A stretch of DNA of 64,000 bases from Azospirillum canadense (lineage in GTDB: Bacteria > Pseudomonadota > Alphaproteobacteria > Azospirillales > Azospirillaceae): assembly GCF_025961225.1 (NCBI RefSeq), contig NZ_JAOQNG010000003.1, positions 620,001-684,000 on the forward strand, given 5' to 3'. Both the position numbers and the translations under genes were made by a program. Position 1 is the first letter of the stretch. The number at the start of each line of letters is the position of its first letter. This document shows, piece by piece, positions 17,031 through 26,362 of this stretch. The notes under the pieces were generated by a model. It saw nothing but the letters and a program-made list of their open reading frames with translations, ran no database searches and was not told the DNA's origin.

Positions 17031-18456
17031 GATCGTGCCCCGAGGCGTGGTGTCTGAGGGGGCCTCTGTGCTCTTCGGCGGGTTGAGGCCGCCGGTCTAC
17101 TCCGCTGCGATGGACAGCGGATCAGGGGTGTGAGGGTGGCACAGCTCGGCCAGGCTTTCCATGGTCATGTAGCGCCGGGCCACCGCCCATTCATCATGCT
17201 GCTCCAGCAGCAAGGCGCCGACGAGGCGCACAACCGCCCCTTCGCCAGGGAAGATGCCGACGACGTTGGTGCGCCGCTTGATCTCGCCATTCAGCCGCTC
17301 CAGAGGATTCGTGCTGTGCAATTTGGTGCGCAGGTCCTTGGGGTACTTCATGTAGGCCAGCACGTCGAACTCCGCCTCGTCCATCAGCGCCGCCAGCTTG
17401 GAAAAGCGCGGCCGCAGGCTGTCGGCCACCCGGCGCCACTGCTCATGCGCCGCCTCAGCGGTCTCCTGGGCAAAGGCGGTGCGAATGGTGGCCGCGACCA
17501 TCGTCTGGTGCGCCTTGCCGACGCAGGCGAGGAGATTCCTCATGCAATGAACACGACAGCGTTGAAGTGTGGCGCCCAGCACCTTGGAAGCGGCGGCCTT
17601 CAGCCCGAGATGCGCATCGGCGATCACCAGCTTTACGCCGCGTAGGCCCCGGCGGGTGAGGGTGCGCAGGAAATCGGTCCAGAAGGTCTCGGCTTCCGAC
17701 AGCCCGAGGCCGAGCCCCAGCACCTCGCGCCGGCCATCGCTGTTGACGCCGATGGCCAGTATGGCGGCGAGCGAGACGATGCGGCCGTCCTGGCGCACTT
17801 TCACGTAGGTCGCATCCAGCCACACAAAGGGCCAGTCGCCTTCCAGCGGCCGGTTCAGGAACGCCTGCACGCGCTCGTCGATGTCCTGGCACAGGCGGCT
17901 GACCTGGCTCTTGGAGATGCCGGTCATGCCCATCGCCTTGACCAGATCATCGACGTTGCGCGTCGAGATGCCCTGCACGTAGGCCTCCTGAATCACCGCG
18001 ATTAGCGCCTTCTCCGCGGTGCGGCGCGGCTCCAGGAAGGCCGGGAAGTAGGAGCCGCGCCGCAGCTTGGGGATGCGCAGGTCGATGGCCCCGGCGCGCG
18101 TCTCCCAGGTCCGCTCCCGGTAGCCGTTGCGCTTGGTCTGGCGGTCCTCGCTGCGTTCGCCATACCCGGCGCCGCACAGGCTCTCCACCTCCAGCTCCAT
18201 CAGGCGCTGGGCGGCGAAGCCGACCATCTCGCGCAGAAAGTCGGCATCGGCGCTCTTCCCAATCAGCTCCTGAAGAGCGATCCTGTCCTCGGTCATCGTG
18301 GTCTCCGTCTTGGTTGATGGTCGTTAAGCAACCTCAACTTAGCCGAAGAACACGGTGACCGCCGCTCCCGAACGGCCGGCCCGCCTGCGCCAGCTATGGG
18401 GGAGCGCTCCGGCGGGCCAGCCTCACGCCTCAGACACCACGCGGTGGGACGCGATC
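17031..18456 (-). mobile_element. IS256-family insertion sequence, copy 2
   Basis: 1426 bp, same ends as copy 1 but in inverted orientation. The flanking 8-mers are GGCGAGTT (17023-17030) and TCCGAGTT (18457-18464), matching at 6 of 8 positions. Compared with intact IS5 genes the left flank lacks four bases, so the target duplication was probably damaged by a small deletion. It sits in the 3' end of an IS5 transposase gene. Confidence 0.9.
17097..18296 (-). CDS. IS256-family transposase, copy 2
   Basis: The 399-residue translation is identical to that of copy 1, with the same DDE residues and ribosome site. Intact and presumably active. With copy 1 in opposite orientation it brackets the 9.8-16.8 kb enzyme cluster. 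Confidence 0.95.
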   Translation of the reverse strand: MTEDRIALQELIGKSADADFLREMVGFAAQRLMELEVESLCGAGYGERSEDRQTKRNGYRERTWETRAGAIDLRIPKLRRGSYFPAFLEPRRTAEKALIAVIQEAYVQGISTRNVDDLVKAMGMTGISKSQVSRLCQDIDERVQAFLNRPLEGDWPFVWLDATYVKVRQDGRIVSLAAILAIGVNSDGRREVLGLGLGLSEAETFWTDFLRTLTRRGLRGVKLVIADAHLGLKAAASKVLGATLQRCRVHCMRNLLACVGKAHQTMVAATIRTAFAQETAEAAHEQWRRVADSLRPRFSKLAALMDEAEFDVLAYMKYPKDLRTKLHSTNPLERLNGEIKRRTNVVGIFPGEGAVVRLVGALLLEQHDEWAVARRYMTMESLAELCHPHTPDPLSIAAE

Positions 18457-19694
18457 TCCGAGTTCGAGCATGCGGTTTAGGACCAGGACGGCGACCCCAA
18501 TCTCGGTCTGCTGCAGGTCGTCGGTGTGGAAGCGGAGACCATCCGCGATGACGTGTTTGTCGCGGCTGAAGACGACCTCCACGAGCGCGCGTACGGTACG
18601 TTGTCGCCGGATGCTGCCTGCCACGCCCTGCGCCCACCCTCGCCGATGGCCAGCAGATGCCGATCGCGCGGCGTCGGTGCGCTCTGCGCCGTGTCGTTCG
18701 GCACCGCCGTCGCGCGGGGCGGCCCGACCACGGCGGCCCCGGGCTGCCGTTCGCCCACGGCTGTGTAGACGCCGCTCTGGTCGTCGGCGCCGTCCGCGAT
18801 GACCGTGTCGAAAGGCTCGGTCATCTGATCGAGCAGCGGGCCGACTTGCGAGGCGTCATCCACGTCATGGTCGGTCAGTGTCGCGGCGACGATGCGCCCG
18901 GTGGCGGCGTCCAGGCCGATGAGCAGCTTCCGCCACGCGCGGCGCCGGCGCGTGCCGTGCTTCTCGGCTAACCAATCACCGGGACCGCACAGCTTTACAC
19001 CGGTACTGTCGACCAACAGACGGACCGGCTCCTTGGCTGTTGCCGGCGGGGTCGGGACGGTGACGGCCTTGGCCCGGCGGCTGAGCGTGGAATGATCCGG
19101 CACCGCCAGATCGAGCCCGAGCAACCGGACGAGGGAGGCGACCAGACCCTCCGTTTGCCGCAGGGCCAAGCGGTCCACCGCGCGCAGCAGCAACGCCGTG
19201 AGGATCGCCAGGTCGGAGGAGGTCCGTTGCCCGCCCGGCGTGGCTCGCGTTTCGGCGCGCCAGCGCTCCACGGCCTCGTCGCTGAACCAGACGGTCAGAC
19301 TGCCACGCGCCTGCAGCGCCGCATCATACTCCTTCCAGTTGCGAACCCGATAGCGCTGCTTGGGGATGTGGTGGCGGCGAGCAGCATTGACTTTGAACGG
19401 CATTGCTTGGAGAAGAAGGTGGCGAGAGCGGCGGCAACACTCCTACGATGCCGTCCCGCTACCCGCAATCACCGGCTCGCTGCAACAACGTCGCGGCCAA
19501 CGCCACCTTCGTCTTGAACGCCGCGCTGTGCTTCTGCCGGGTCTGTTTCACGTACTGCTCCTGTACCAAACTACTTATAGGAGCAGGACTCTCGTTTCGT
19601 CACCTGTCTCATACGGCCGGCGCATGAATGGTTCATGATCGGCCGACCGTATGACCCTCTCGCACATGGCGTTGCCATGTGCTGCCGGGTTTAA

Positions 19695-19733
19695 ATCGAA
19701 GGCGTTTGATGGAAGCCATCAAACGCCTTCGAT
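19695..19733. repeat. Perfect 18-bp hairpin
   Basis: ATCGAAGGCGTTTGATGG is followed by AAG and then its exact complement. It has no T-tract, so it is not a standard terminator. It could be a transposon end, a protein-binding site or an mRNA structure. Confidence 0.6.
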
Positions 19734-19792
19734 ATCAGATCCGGGGGCCATCTCACACGGCGGTCTTTCTCAGGATTTGTGGTGGGAACCTT

Positions 19793-19827
19793 GAGCCCCG
19801 CGCTCTCCGCGCGGGGCTCTTTTTATT
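19793..19827 (+). terminator. Rho-independent terminator
   Basis: Stem GAGCCCCGCGC / GCGCGGGGCTC (11 bp, loop TCTCC) followed by TTTTTATT. It sits upstream of the protease gene and probably ended a lost gene to its left. Confidence 0.85.
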
Positions 19828-20006
19828 GGCGGGCCGCGAATCTTTCCAAGTAAAGCGCCTCGCCGAATGCGAAATAATCTTTCAATATTAGTCTGATTTT
19901 GGTTGAGCGGCCAACAGATTTCGCGCCCGCATTGGGGTGAAATGAACACATCCACGGTTTGCGCCCGGATTTCCTTTCCATCCTACACAAGGCAGGAGCT
20001 ACCCCG

Positions 20007-20699
20007 ATGTCCCAAGTCGAAGTGTCCGACCAAGCCCAATATCCCTGGCAGAGCATCGTCTTCATCACCTCGACCTATGCCAACGGCGAGGTGCACACCG
20101 GGTCCGGCGTGATGGTCGGCCCCAACGACGTCCTGACCGCGTCGCACGTCGTTTATGACTCGACCACGGGCGAGAGCCCCGTCCAGGTCACCGTCACCCC
20201 GGCCTTCGACCCGTCCCACTTCGAGGCACCCTTCGGGTCCGTGGACGCAGTCTCCTGGCATTACAACAACGGTTTCGATCCGAACGGCGACGGTCTGATC
20301 GTGTCCGGCAATGGCGGCAGCGGGCTGGAGGGGGTCGAACTCGACGCGGCCCTACTCGATCTTGGCGTGCCGCTCGGCAACCAGACGGGGTGGATGGGGA
20401 TCGATCCCACCTTCGTGTCCGGCGATGTCAACCTGACCGGGTTTCCCGACCTCTATGGCAACACCATGATGAACGACACCGGCTGGGTGCAGGACAACCC
20501 GTTCGACGCCTTCATCGACATCAGCGGCATGGAGGTTCACCCCGGCAACTCCGGCGGGCCGCTCTGGTACGAGCAGAACGGCGTCGGCTACGTCGTCGGC
20601 CTGGTCTCGACAGGCGTGGCCGCCCATGACGTTGCGGCGAGCTATGGCTCCTTGCTCGCGTGGATGGACGGGAACGATCACCTGATCTCGGCGGTCTGA
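20007..20699 (+). CDS. Trypsin/V8-like serine protease
   Basis: 230 residues from the ATG at 20007, chosen for its AGGAG site; an upstream in-frame ATG at 19959 lacks one. The catalytic triad is visible as H47 in LTASHVVYD, D113 in ELDAALLDL and S182 in HPGNSGGPLW, a chymotrypsin-fold endopeptidase of the glutamyl/V8 kind. There is no Sec or Tat signal, so export by the type I system encoded nearby or an intracellular role must be considered. It converges on the TpsA gene, separated by a bidirectional terminator. Confidence 0.87.
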   Translation: MSQVEVSDQAQYPWQSIVFITSTYANGEVHTGSGVMVGPNDVLTASHVVYDSTTGESPVQVTVTPAFDPSHFEAPFGSVDAVSWHYNNGFDPNGDGLIVSGNGGSGLEGVELDAALLDLGVPLGNQTGWMGIDPTFVSGDVNLTGFPDLYGNTMMNDTGWVQDNPFDAFIDISGMEVHPGNSGGPLWYEQNGVGYVVGLVSTGVAAHDVAASYGSLLAWMDGNDHLISAV

Positions 20700-20711
20700 G
20701 CCATCCGGGCT

Positions 20712-20749
20712 CCGCCCGGTGTCGCCGTCGTAGGAGCGGCACCGGGCGG
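20712..20749. terminator. Bidirectional terminator-like hairpin between converging genes
   Basis: CCGCCCGGTG (20712-20721) pairs with CACCGGGCGG (20740-20749). It lies between the stops of the protease (plus) and TpsA (minus) genes. No strong T-tract on either side. Confidence 0.5.
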
Positions 20750-20775
20750 GGCAGGAGGCGCGGTTTCATTTCGGG

Positions 20776-23700
20776 TCACCCGCAACCGGACGTTCCGGCC
20801 ACGTGGAAGCGCAGCGGCAGCTCCGACGTCGAGCCCGTCGCCCGGTGCGGGACGCCCAGTTCACCGTTGCGGAAACCACCATAGGGAGAGGGCAGGGGGC
20901 CAGCGGGGTCGAGCGGCAATCCGCCCCCGTTGCCGACAATCAGGCTGCTGCTCGCGCGTCCGCCACGGCCGGCGCAGCTGTCGCGCAGGAGGTCCCGGGT
21001 GTTCAGGAAACTTTCGGGCAGTTTGACCAGGCTGCTGGCGATGGTGTTGTCGGGAGCCGGCGTGGAGATTGTGCCGGACACACTTTCGGCCGAGGACGCC
21101 TCGATCAGAGTGTCGGGGGTGGTCAGCAGCTGGTCGGCCCGAACGGTGATGTTGCCGCCACTGCCCTTTTGCGCGTTCGCCTGGATGCGGCTGTTCTGCA
21201 GCACCGCGAAAGGCGGGTCGATGACGATGTTGCCGCCACTGCCCGTTCCGCCGGCCACCGAGGTGGTGACTGCGCTGTTGCGCATATCGAGGAGCCGGCC
21301 CACTCCGATGGCAATGTCCCCGCCATTTGACGTCATCGTCTGTGTCTGGATAGCGGCCTGATCAAGGGACAGCGTGTCGGTAACCGTAAGCGTGATCGGG
21401 CCCCCAAGCCCCGAGCCGGCACTTTCCGCGCTGATCAAGCCGTCACGGCGGAGCAGTACGCTCTCAGCATTGATGGAGATGGAACCGCCATCGCCAGTCG
21501 AGTCTGGTTGGGCGCTGCTCAACACGCCCGTCAAGGTTTGCGCACCGTCACGGTCGATTTGCAATTCGCCGGCTCGCACAGTCACGGCCCCGGCATTTCC
21601 CTGCTCGAACGTCAGGCTGCGAATCTGGCCGCCATGGGTGAGTGCGAGCGGACCATCGGCCGTGACATCGACGGTCCCGCCATTACCGTTAGAGCCAGCT
21701 TCGGCGCTGCTTCCAATGCCGGTGAAGCGTGGAGGGCCGTCCACGCCGTCGATCAACAAAGAGCCCGCATGCACGCTCACGGCGCCGGCATTCCCGTGGG
21801 CAAACGTGTTGCTGCTGATCTCGCCGGCGTCGACCAGCGCCAACGTTCCCGCGGTGGCAACGGTCACCGTTCCAGCGTTGCCGCGCGACCCCGTGTTGGC
21901 GTTGCTCGCTATGCCCGTGAGGGCTGGTGCGTTGGCGCCATCGATCAGCAGCGACCCGGCCTGCACGACGACATTGCCGGCATTCCCCTTGGCATAGGTG
22001 TCGCTGTTGACGACGCCACCCCGGCTGATGGCGAGGGGGCCGGCGGTGGTCACCCGGACCGTGCCGGCGTTGCCTTCGGACGTCCGGTTGGCGCTGCTCG
22101 TGATGCCGGTGAAGTCCTCACCGCCGTTGCCGGTGATGGACAAAGAGCCGGCCTGCACCGTCACCCCGCCGGCATCTCCCTTGGCGAAGGTATCGCTCGT
22201 GATAATGCCGCCGGGAGTGATGGTCAGGGCGCCCGGCGTGGCGACCCGGACCGTGCCGGCGTGGCCGCCGGAAAACCTCTCAGCGGTGCTGCCGATGCCG
22301 CTGCGCGTGCCGTTGCCTTCGAACCCGGCGATCGACAGGCTGCCGGCCCAAACGGTGACGTCGCCGGCGTTGCCTTGAGCGTAGGTGCTGCTGCTGATTT
22401 CACCGTCGTGGCTGATCGTCAAGGGGCCGGCCACGAGAAGGTCGACCGTACCGGCGTTGCCTCCAGAAAGGAGGTTGGCGTCGCTGCCGATTCCGGTGAA
22501 GCTCTCGCCGTCGTTGCCGGCGATGGACAGAGCGCCGGCGCGCACCGTCACCCCGCCGGCGTTGCCCTTGGCGTAGGTGTCGTTGCTGATGATACCGCCT
22601 TGGCTGATGGCGAGGGGGCCGGCTGTGGTGACCTGGACCGTCCCGGCGTGACCCTCGGACCTCCGATAGGCGTTGCTCGCGATCCCGGTCAAGCTGTCGC
22701 CGTTGTTGCCGGTGATGGACAGGGAGCCGGCCTCCACCGCCACCGCGCCAGCATCCCCTTTGGCGAAGGTGCTGCTGCTGATAACGCCACCTTGGCTAAT
22801 GGCGACGTCACCGACAGTCGTAACGGCGACCGTTCCGGCGTTGCCCTCGGAGAACTCGTTGGCACGACTCGTGATGCCAGTGAAATCCTCGCCGTTGTTG
22901 CCGGTGATGGACAAAGAGCCGGCCTGCACCATCACCCCGCCGGCATCTCCCTTGGCGAAGGTATCGCTCGTGATAATGCCGCCGGGAGTGATGGTCAGGG
23001 CGCCCGGCGTGGCGACCCGGACCGTGCCGGCGTGGCCGCCGGAAAACCTCTCAGCGGTGCTGCCGATGCCGCTGCGCGTGCCGTTGCCTTCGAACCCGGC
23101 GATCGACAGGCTGCCGGCCCAAACGGTGACGTCGCCGGCGTTGCCTTGAGCGTAGGTGCTGCTGCTGATTTCGCCGTCGTGGCTGATCGACAACGGACCG
23201 GCCACAACAATGCCAACCCTACCAGCATTGCCCTCCGACCTCGGATTGGCGTCACTTCCAATGCCTGTGAAGCTCTCACCATCATTGCCGGTGATGGACA
23301 GAGAGCCCGCTTGAACCGTCACTCCGATCGCGTTGCCTTTGGCATAAGTGTCGCTGCTGATAACGCCTCCCTGGCTGATGGTGAGGTTCCCGATCGTGGT
23401 GACCTGGACCGCGCCGGCATTGCCTTCGGAGGTCCGGTTGGCATCGCTTGAGATGCCGGTGAAGTCCGCGCCGTTGTTGCCGGTGATGGACAGGGAGCCG
23501 GCCTCCACCGTCACCGCGCCGGCGTCCCCTTTGGCGAAGGTGTCGCTCGTGATGACGCCACCGGGATTGATGGTCAAGGCGCCGGGCGTGGTGACCCGGA
23601 CCGTCCCCGCACGGCCGCCGGAGTGCTCCTCCGCGGTGCTGCCGATGCCGGTGCGCGTGTCGCTGCCCTCGCCCTCGGTGACCAACAGACTGCCGGCCCG

Positions 23701-25497
23701 CACGGTGACATCGCCGGCATTCCCGACGCTGAAGGTGTTGCTGGCGATCTCACCGCTGTGGCTGATCACGAGCTCGCCGGTCGTCGAAACGCGGACGGTG
23801 CCGGCGTTGCCCGAGCCGTGGGTGTTTGCCTGGATGCCGACGAAGACGCTGGTGAATCCGTCGAAGGCGCCGTTCACGCCCGTGATCGACAGGCGGTCGG
23901 CGTTGACGGCGACGCTGCCGGCGTGGGCGCTGCCGAGCGTGTCGCTGCCGATCTCGGCGTAAGGGCCGGACAACGCTATGCTGCGGGCGCCGACCGTGAC
24001 CGGGCCGCCGGTCCCGGTTGCGGTTTCGGCGGCTTGGCTCACGATGCCGGTGAACACGTCGCCGGCGGCCCCCACGATGCCGATGCTGCCGGCCGTGACC
24101 GTGACGGCGCCGGCGTTGCCGGAGCCCTCAATCCGGGTCCCGATCTGCGCGGTGCCGCTCAACTCCATCGCACCAGTGGCCGCCACGGTGACCGATCCGG
24201 TGTTGCCGCTCGCCATCGGCAAGCCTTCGCTCACGATCCGGGAACGCGCGCCGCGCGCCACCTCGCCCGCCATGACGACGCTGCCGGACGAAACGGCGAT
24301 GTCCGCGGCGTTCCCCGCGCCGGTCGTGCGACTGACAATGGCGCCGCCGTTGCCGATGCTCAGCCGGTCGGCCGACACCGCGATCGGAGCGGCCGGCCCG
24401 GTGGCGCCCTCTTGCGCGACGCTTTCGATGACCGTCGAGAAGGTCGCGCCGATCCCCTCGATGGACAGGTTCCCGGTCGTGATCGCGATCCCGCCGGAGC
24501 CGCCTTGCGCGCGCGCCGCGCTGGTGACGCGGGCGCCATCGCGCACGGACAGGCTCCCCGCGCGCAGCCGGATCGGCGCGCCCGTGCCGGAACCTGTCGC
24601 TTCGCTCCGCAGCGTGCTGTCGGCGATCGTCAGCGAGCGGCCTTCAAGGTCCATGCCGCCCGTCGCGTCGCGGCCACCGGTGTTGTTGGTAGTGACAGTG
24701 GAGTTCTCGACGACCAGCGTGCCGCCGCGGATGCGGACGCTGCCCCCACCGACGCCGCTGGTGTCGAGGCGGGCGCGGTCGTGCAGCCGCACCGCTCCTT
24801 GCTTCGCCGCCTCCGTGGCTCCGTCCGCGAGGCGCACTCGCCCGGCGCCGGTCACCGAACTCACCGTCACCGTTCCGCCCGGGGCCTCGATGCGGCCCGC
24901 GGTCCCACCGCGCACCTCCACGTCGCCACCGATCAGCGACAGCAGGTGGCCCGGCTTCACGGACAGCCGGCTTTGGTCCACCCGCAGCGCGCCCGCAGGC
25001 CGGTCGAGGAAGCCGAAGGCCTCCGGCGGCGCGGTGGTGAAGGTGCTGCCGCTCCGGTCCAGGGCGGAGAAGCGCGCCCCGTCGGCGAAGCGCACCTCGT
25101 GCGCCGTGCCGACGTGCAGGCTCGCCGGCACGTCCACGACGGCGCTGGGGCCAAAGGTCACGCCGGCCGGGTTGATGAGGTAAACGTCCGCTTGCCCCAC
25201 GGTGGAGCGCAGCGTGCCGTCGATGGTCGAGGCACTGCCGCCGGTGACGCGCCCGACCACGTTGCGGACGCTGTCCGGCCCGGTGAAGGTCACCGTCTGG
25301 CCGCGGTTGACGTTGAAGGTCTCGAAGCTGTGAAACAGGTTGCCGCCGGCCTGGGTGCCGAGCCCGGCGCCGACCTCAATCCGACCGCCCGACAGGTTCA
25401 CCCGCGGCCCCGTCGTTCCGTCGGTGGCGATCTGCGCCAGGGCCGCCGTCTGCGGCAGCAGGGCGACCAAGGAGGTAAGCAGGAGCGTCCGCGGCAT
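20776..25497 (-). CDS. Two-partner secretion exoprotein (filamentous hemagglutinin-like, TpsA)
   Basis: 1573 residues from the ATG at 25497 (GGAGGG ribosome site; longer starts exist at 25533 and 25614). It opens with a signal peptide (MPRTLLLTSLVALL... AALAQ). A TPS domain follows, with a VNLSGGRIEVGAG strand, NLFHSFETFNVNRGQTVTF and the LINPAGVTFG motif. The rest is a right-handed beta-helix built of about 65-residue GNAG(T/D)V..SGSL repeats, with one 257-residue block duplicated nearly exactly. It should be exported through Sec and then the TpsB pore (30281-32083) and act at the surface as adhesin or filament. The C-terminus 'LRFHVAGTSGCG' shows no recognised toxin domain. Confidence 0.9.
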   Translation of the reverse strand: MPRTLLLTSLVALLPQTAALAQIATDGTTGPRVNLSGGRIEVGAGLGTQAGGNLFHSFETFNVNRGQTVTFTGPDSVRNVVGRVTGGSASTIDGTLRSTVGQADVYLINPAGVTFGPSAVVDVPASLHVGTAHEVRFADGARFSALDRSGSTFTTAPPEAFGFLDRPAGALRVDQSRLSVKPGHLLSLIGGDVEVRGGTAGRIEAPGGTVTVSSVTGAGRVRLADGATEAAKQGAVRLHDRARLDTSGVGGGSVRIRGGTLVVENSTVTTNNTGGRDATGGMDLEGRSLTIADSTLRSEATGSGTGAPIRLRAGSLSVRDGARVTSAARAQGGSGGIAITTGNLSIEGIGATFSTVIESVAQEGATGPAAPIAVSADRLSIGNGGAIVSRTTGAGNAADIAVSSGSVVMAGEVARGARSRIVSEGLPMASGNTGSVTVAATGAMELSGTAQIGTRIEGSGNAGAVTVTAGSIGIVGAAGDVFTGIVSQAAETATGTGGPVTVGARSIALSGPYAEIGSDTLGSAHAGSVAVNADRLSITGVNGAFDGFTSVFVGIQANTHGSGNAGTVRVSTTGELVISHSGEIASNTFSVGNAGDVTVRAGSLLVTEGEGSDTRTGIGSTAEEHSGGRAGTVRVTTPGALTINPGGVITSDTFAKGDAGAVTVEAGSLSITGNNGADFTGISSDANRTSEGNAGAVQVTTIGNLTISQGGVISSDTYAKGNAIGVTVQAGSLSITGNDGESFTGIGSDANPRSEGNAGRVGIVVAGPLSISHDGEISSSTYAQGNAGDVTVWAGSLSIAGFEGNGTRSGIGSTAERFSGGHAGTVRVATPGALTITPGGIITSDTFAKGDAGGVMVQAGSLSITGNNGEDFTGITSRANEFSEGNAGTVAVTTVGDVAISQGGVISSSTFAKGDAGAVAVEAGSLSITGNNGDSLTGIASNAYRRSEGHAGTVQVTTAGPLAISQGGIISNDTYAKGNAGGVTVRAGALSIAGNDGESFTGIGSDANLLSGGNAGTVDLLVAGPLTISHDGEISSSTYAQGNAGDVTVWAGSLSIAGFEGNGTRSGIGSTAERFSGGHAGTVRVATPGALTITPGGIITSDTFAKGDAGGVTVQAGSLSITGNGGEDFTGITSSANRTSEGNAGTVRVTTAGPLAISRGGVVNSDTYAKGNAGNVVVQAGSLLIDGANAPALTGIASNANTGSRGNAGTVTVATAGTLALVDAGEISSNTFAHGNAGAVSVHAGSLLIDGVDGPPRFTGIGSSAEAGSNGNGGTVDVTADGPLALTHGGQIRSLTFEQGNAGAVTVRAGELQIDRDGAQTLTGVLSSAQPDSTGDGGSISINAESVLLRRDGLISAESAGSGLGGPITLTVTDTLSLDQAAIQTQTMTSNGGDIAIGVGRLLDMRNSAVTTSVAGGTGSGGNIVIDPPFAVLQNSRIQANAQKGSGGNITVRADQLLTTPDTLIEASSAESVSGTISTPAPDNTIASSLVKLPESFLNTRDLLRDSCAGRGGRASSSLIVGNGGGLPLDPAGPLPSPYGGFRNGELGVPHRATGSTSELPLRFHVAGTSGCG
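22160..23170 (-). repeat. Direct duplication inside the TpsA gene
   Basis: A stretch of about 240 bases near 22160-22400 recurs almost unchanged near 22931-23171, an offset of 771 bases (257 codons, in frame). It belongs to a longer array of diverged ~195-base units. The marker GATAATGCCGCCGGGAG starts at 22201 and again at 22972. Confidence 0.8.
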
Positions 25498-25597
25498 GCC
25501 AAGGCCCTCCGCGCTTTGAAGGGTGGTCAGCATAATCCCGGACCCGAGCCGTCGACACGGCGCAGAGGCGGGTGGCCCCAGCCCTTTGCGGCTGCGG

Positions 25598-25633
25598 AAA
25601 AGAAGAGGCCCCACGCGGAGCGCGCGAGGCCCG
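25598..25633 (-). terminator. Terminator downstream of the RTX remnant
   Basis: Read on the minus strand: GGGCCTCGCGCGCTCC then GCGTGGGGCCTC and TTCTTTTCC. The same arrangement, TTTC(A/T)GG.TT..TGGTGGGAA followed by a GC stem, occurs at 37291-37330 and 19760-19827. It separates the RTX gene from the TpsA gene leader. Confidence 0.6.
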
Positions 25634-25670
25634 AGTTTCCCACCATGAAACCTGAAAGAAACCGCAGCAA

Positions 25671-26089
25671 TCAGCCCAGAAAGGCATTCACCGCGGTGGT
25701 GTAGAAGGATGCCTCATCGCTGTCGGGGGCGGTGACGACGGCGTCGGCCGGCAGTTCGGCCAGCGCCACGCCCTGCAGCAGCACCGCGTTGACGCCGCCG
25801 AAGTCCACCACCGTGCCGTCGGCGTTCTGGCTGAGCACCGGCTCGCCGGTGCCGTTCATATCGGCCGACACAATGATGGTGTCCTCACCCGGCGTGGCGT
25901 CGGTGAAGGTGTCCACGCCGCGGCTTGGCTCGAACACGAACCAGTCCGCACCGGCCCCGCCGGCCAGCACATCATCTCCGCTGTCGCCGAACCGGCGGTT
26001 CCACGTGCGCCAAGTTTCTTGAACGTGTCGTCAACAGATGTTCCTTGAAGAACATCGGCGCCTTCGGTCGCGCTCGGAACAACAATCAT
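25671..26089 (-). pseudogene. Small RTX-type protein, frameshifted
   Basis: The start frame reads MIVVPSATEGADVLQGTSVDD (first part) and shifts near 26005. The continuation RFGDSGDDVLAGGAGADWF and the C-terminal DGTVVDFGGVNAVLLQGVAL are in the next frame. The C-terminal half is nearly identical to the RTX fragment at 37361-37722. Restoring one base gives a protein of about 140 residues, a type I secretion substrate shape without a passenger domain. It diverges from the ABC transporter gene at 26363. Confidence 0.7.
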
Positions 26090-26362
26090 CGTAATCTTCT
26101 TTGCGTAGATTGGGAATTGCCCGATGAGCTGCATTAGAACGCACCGGACGCCCCGCATCTGTTCAGTCGTTCACCGGGCGCCACGGAAATTTGTTATTTT
26201 CTTTCTTTCATGTTTCGGCGGCTTTTTTGGCGCCTCTTTGCAGGAATTGCGCAGAACCGCCCGGCCCGGTGGGGAACTTCACTTCGGCTCGCGCGGACAC
26301 GTGGCGGAATGGCGGCGTGCCATGGAGATGGCCCAACGCTCAATTCAAGGAGATCCGCCGTC

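Larger units (their letters stand above)
17000..19403 (-). pseudogene. IS5 transposase, frameshifted and split by IS256
   Basis: It starts at ATG 19403 (MPFKVNAARRHHIPKQRYR) and keeps the DDE blocks LLVDSTGVKLCG and VIADGADDQSG. Near 18600 a GTACC duplication shifts the frame; the true continuation (VRALVEVVFSR... LNRMLELG) is in another frame. IS256 copy 2 then cuts the last codons. The final residues and stop lie beyond it at 17000-17030 (GRPDSVRIA-like, TAA read at 17000-17002). Inactive. Confidence 0.8.
16945..19490 (-). mobile_element. IS5-family element interrupted by IS256 copy 2
   Basis: The left tip is CTGTTGCATCGAGG near 16949 and the right tip is CTCGCTGCAACAACG near 19470-19485. 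Both carry the GTTGCA core of the other IS5 ends. Subtracting the 1426-bp IS256 leaves about 1.1 kb, a normal IS5 size. The transposase inside is a pseudogene. Confidence 0.6.
19404..20006 (+). other. IS5 tail, hairpin, terminator and leader of the protease gene
   Basis: No gene is supported. Up to about 19490 it is the 5' end of the IS5 element. Then come a perfect long hairpin (19695-19733) and an intrinsic terminator (19793-19827). The 60 bases before the terminator (TTCTCAGG... GTGGTGGGAACC) match the sequence just after the RTX genes near 25.6 and 37.3 kb, so the 3' end of a lost RTX gene is likely here. A ribosome site GCAGGAGC precedes 20007. Confidence 0.5.

Noticed and set aside
73..18456. 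Demonstrated composite transposon formed by two IS256 copies
   Set aside because: The outer flanks (CTCGCCGA and TCCGAGTT) do not match, and copy 1 has its own target duplication; only the potential is supported.
20776..25497. TpsA as a contact-dependent inhibition toxin with a downstream immunity gene
   Set aside because: No VENN-type motif or toxin tip at the C-terminus, and no small gene follows; the next gene is the converging protease.
21508..25704. Long open frames (about 650-690 codons) antisense to TpsA
   Set aside because: They mirror the regular GC-rich repeats of the TpsA gene, have low-complexity Ala/Gly/Asp composition, no ribosome sites and no family match.
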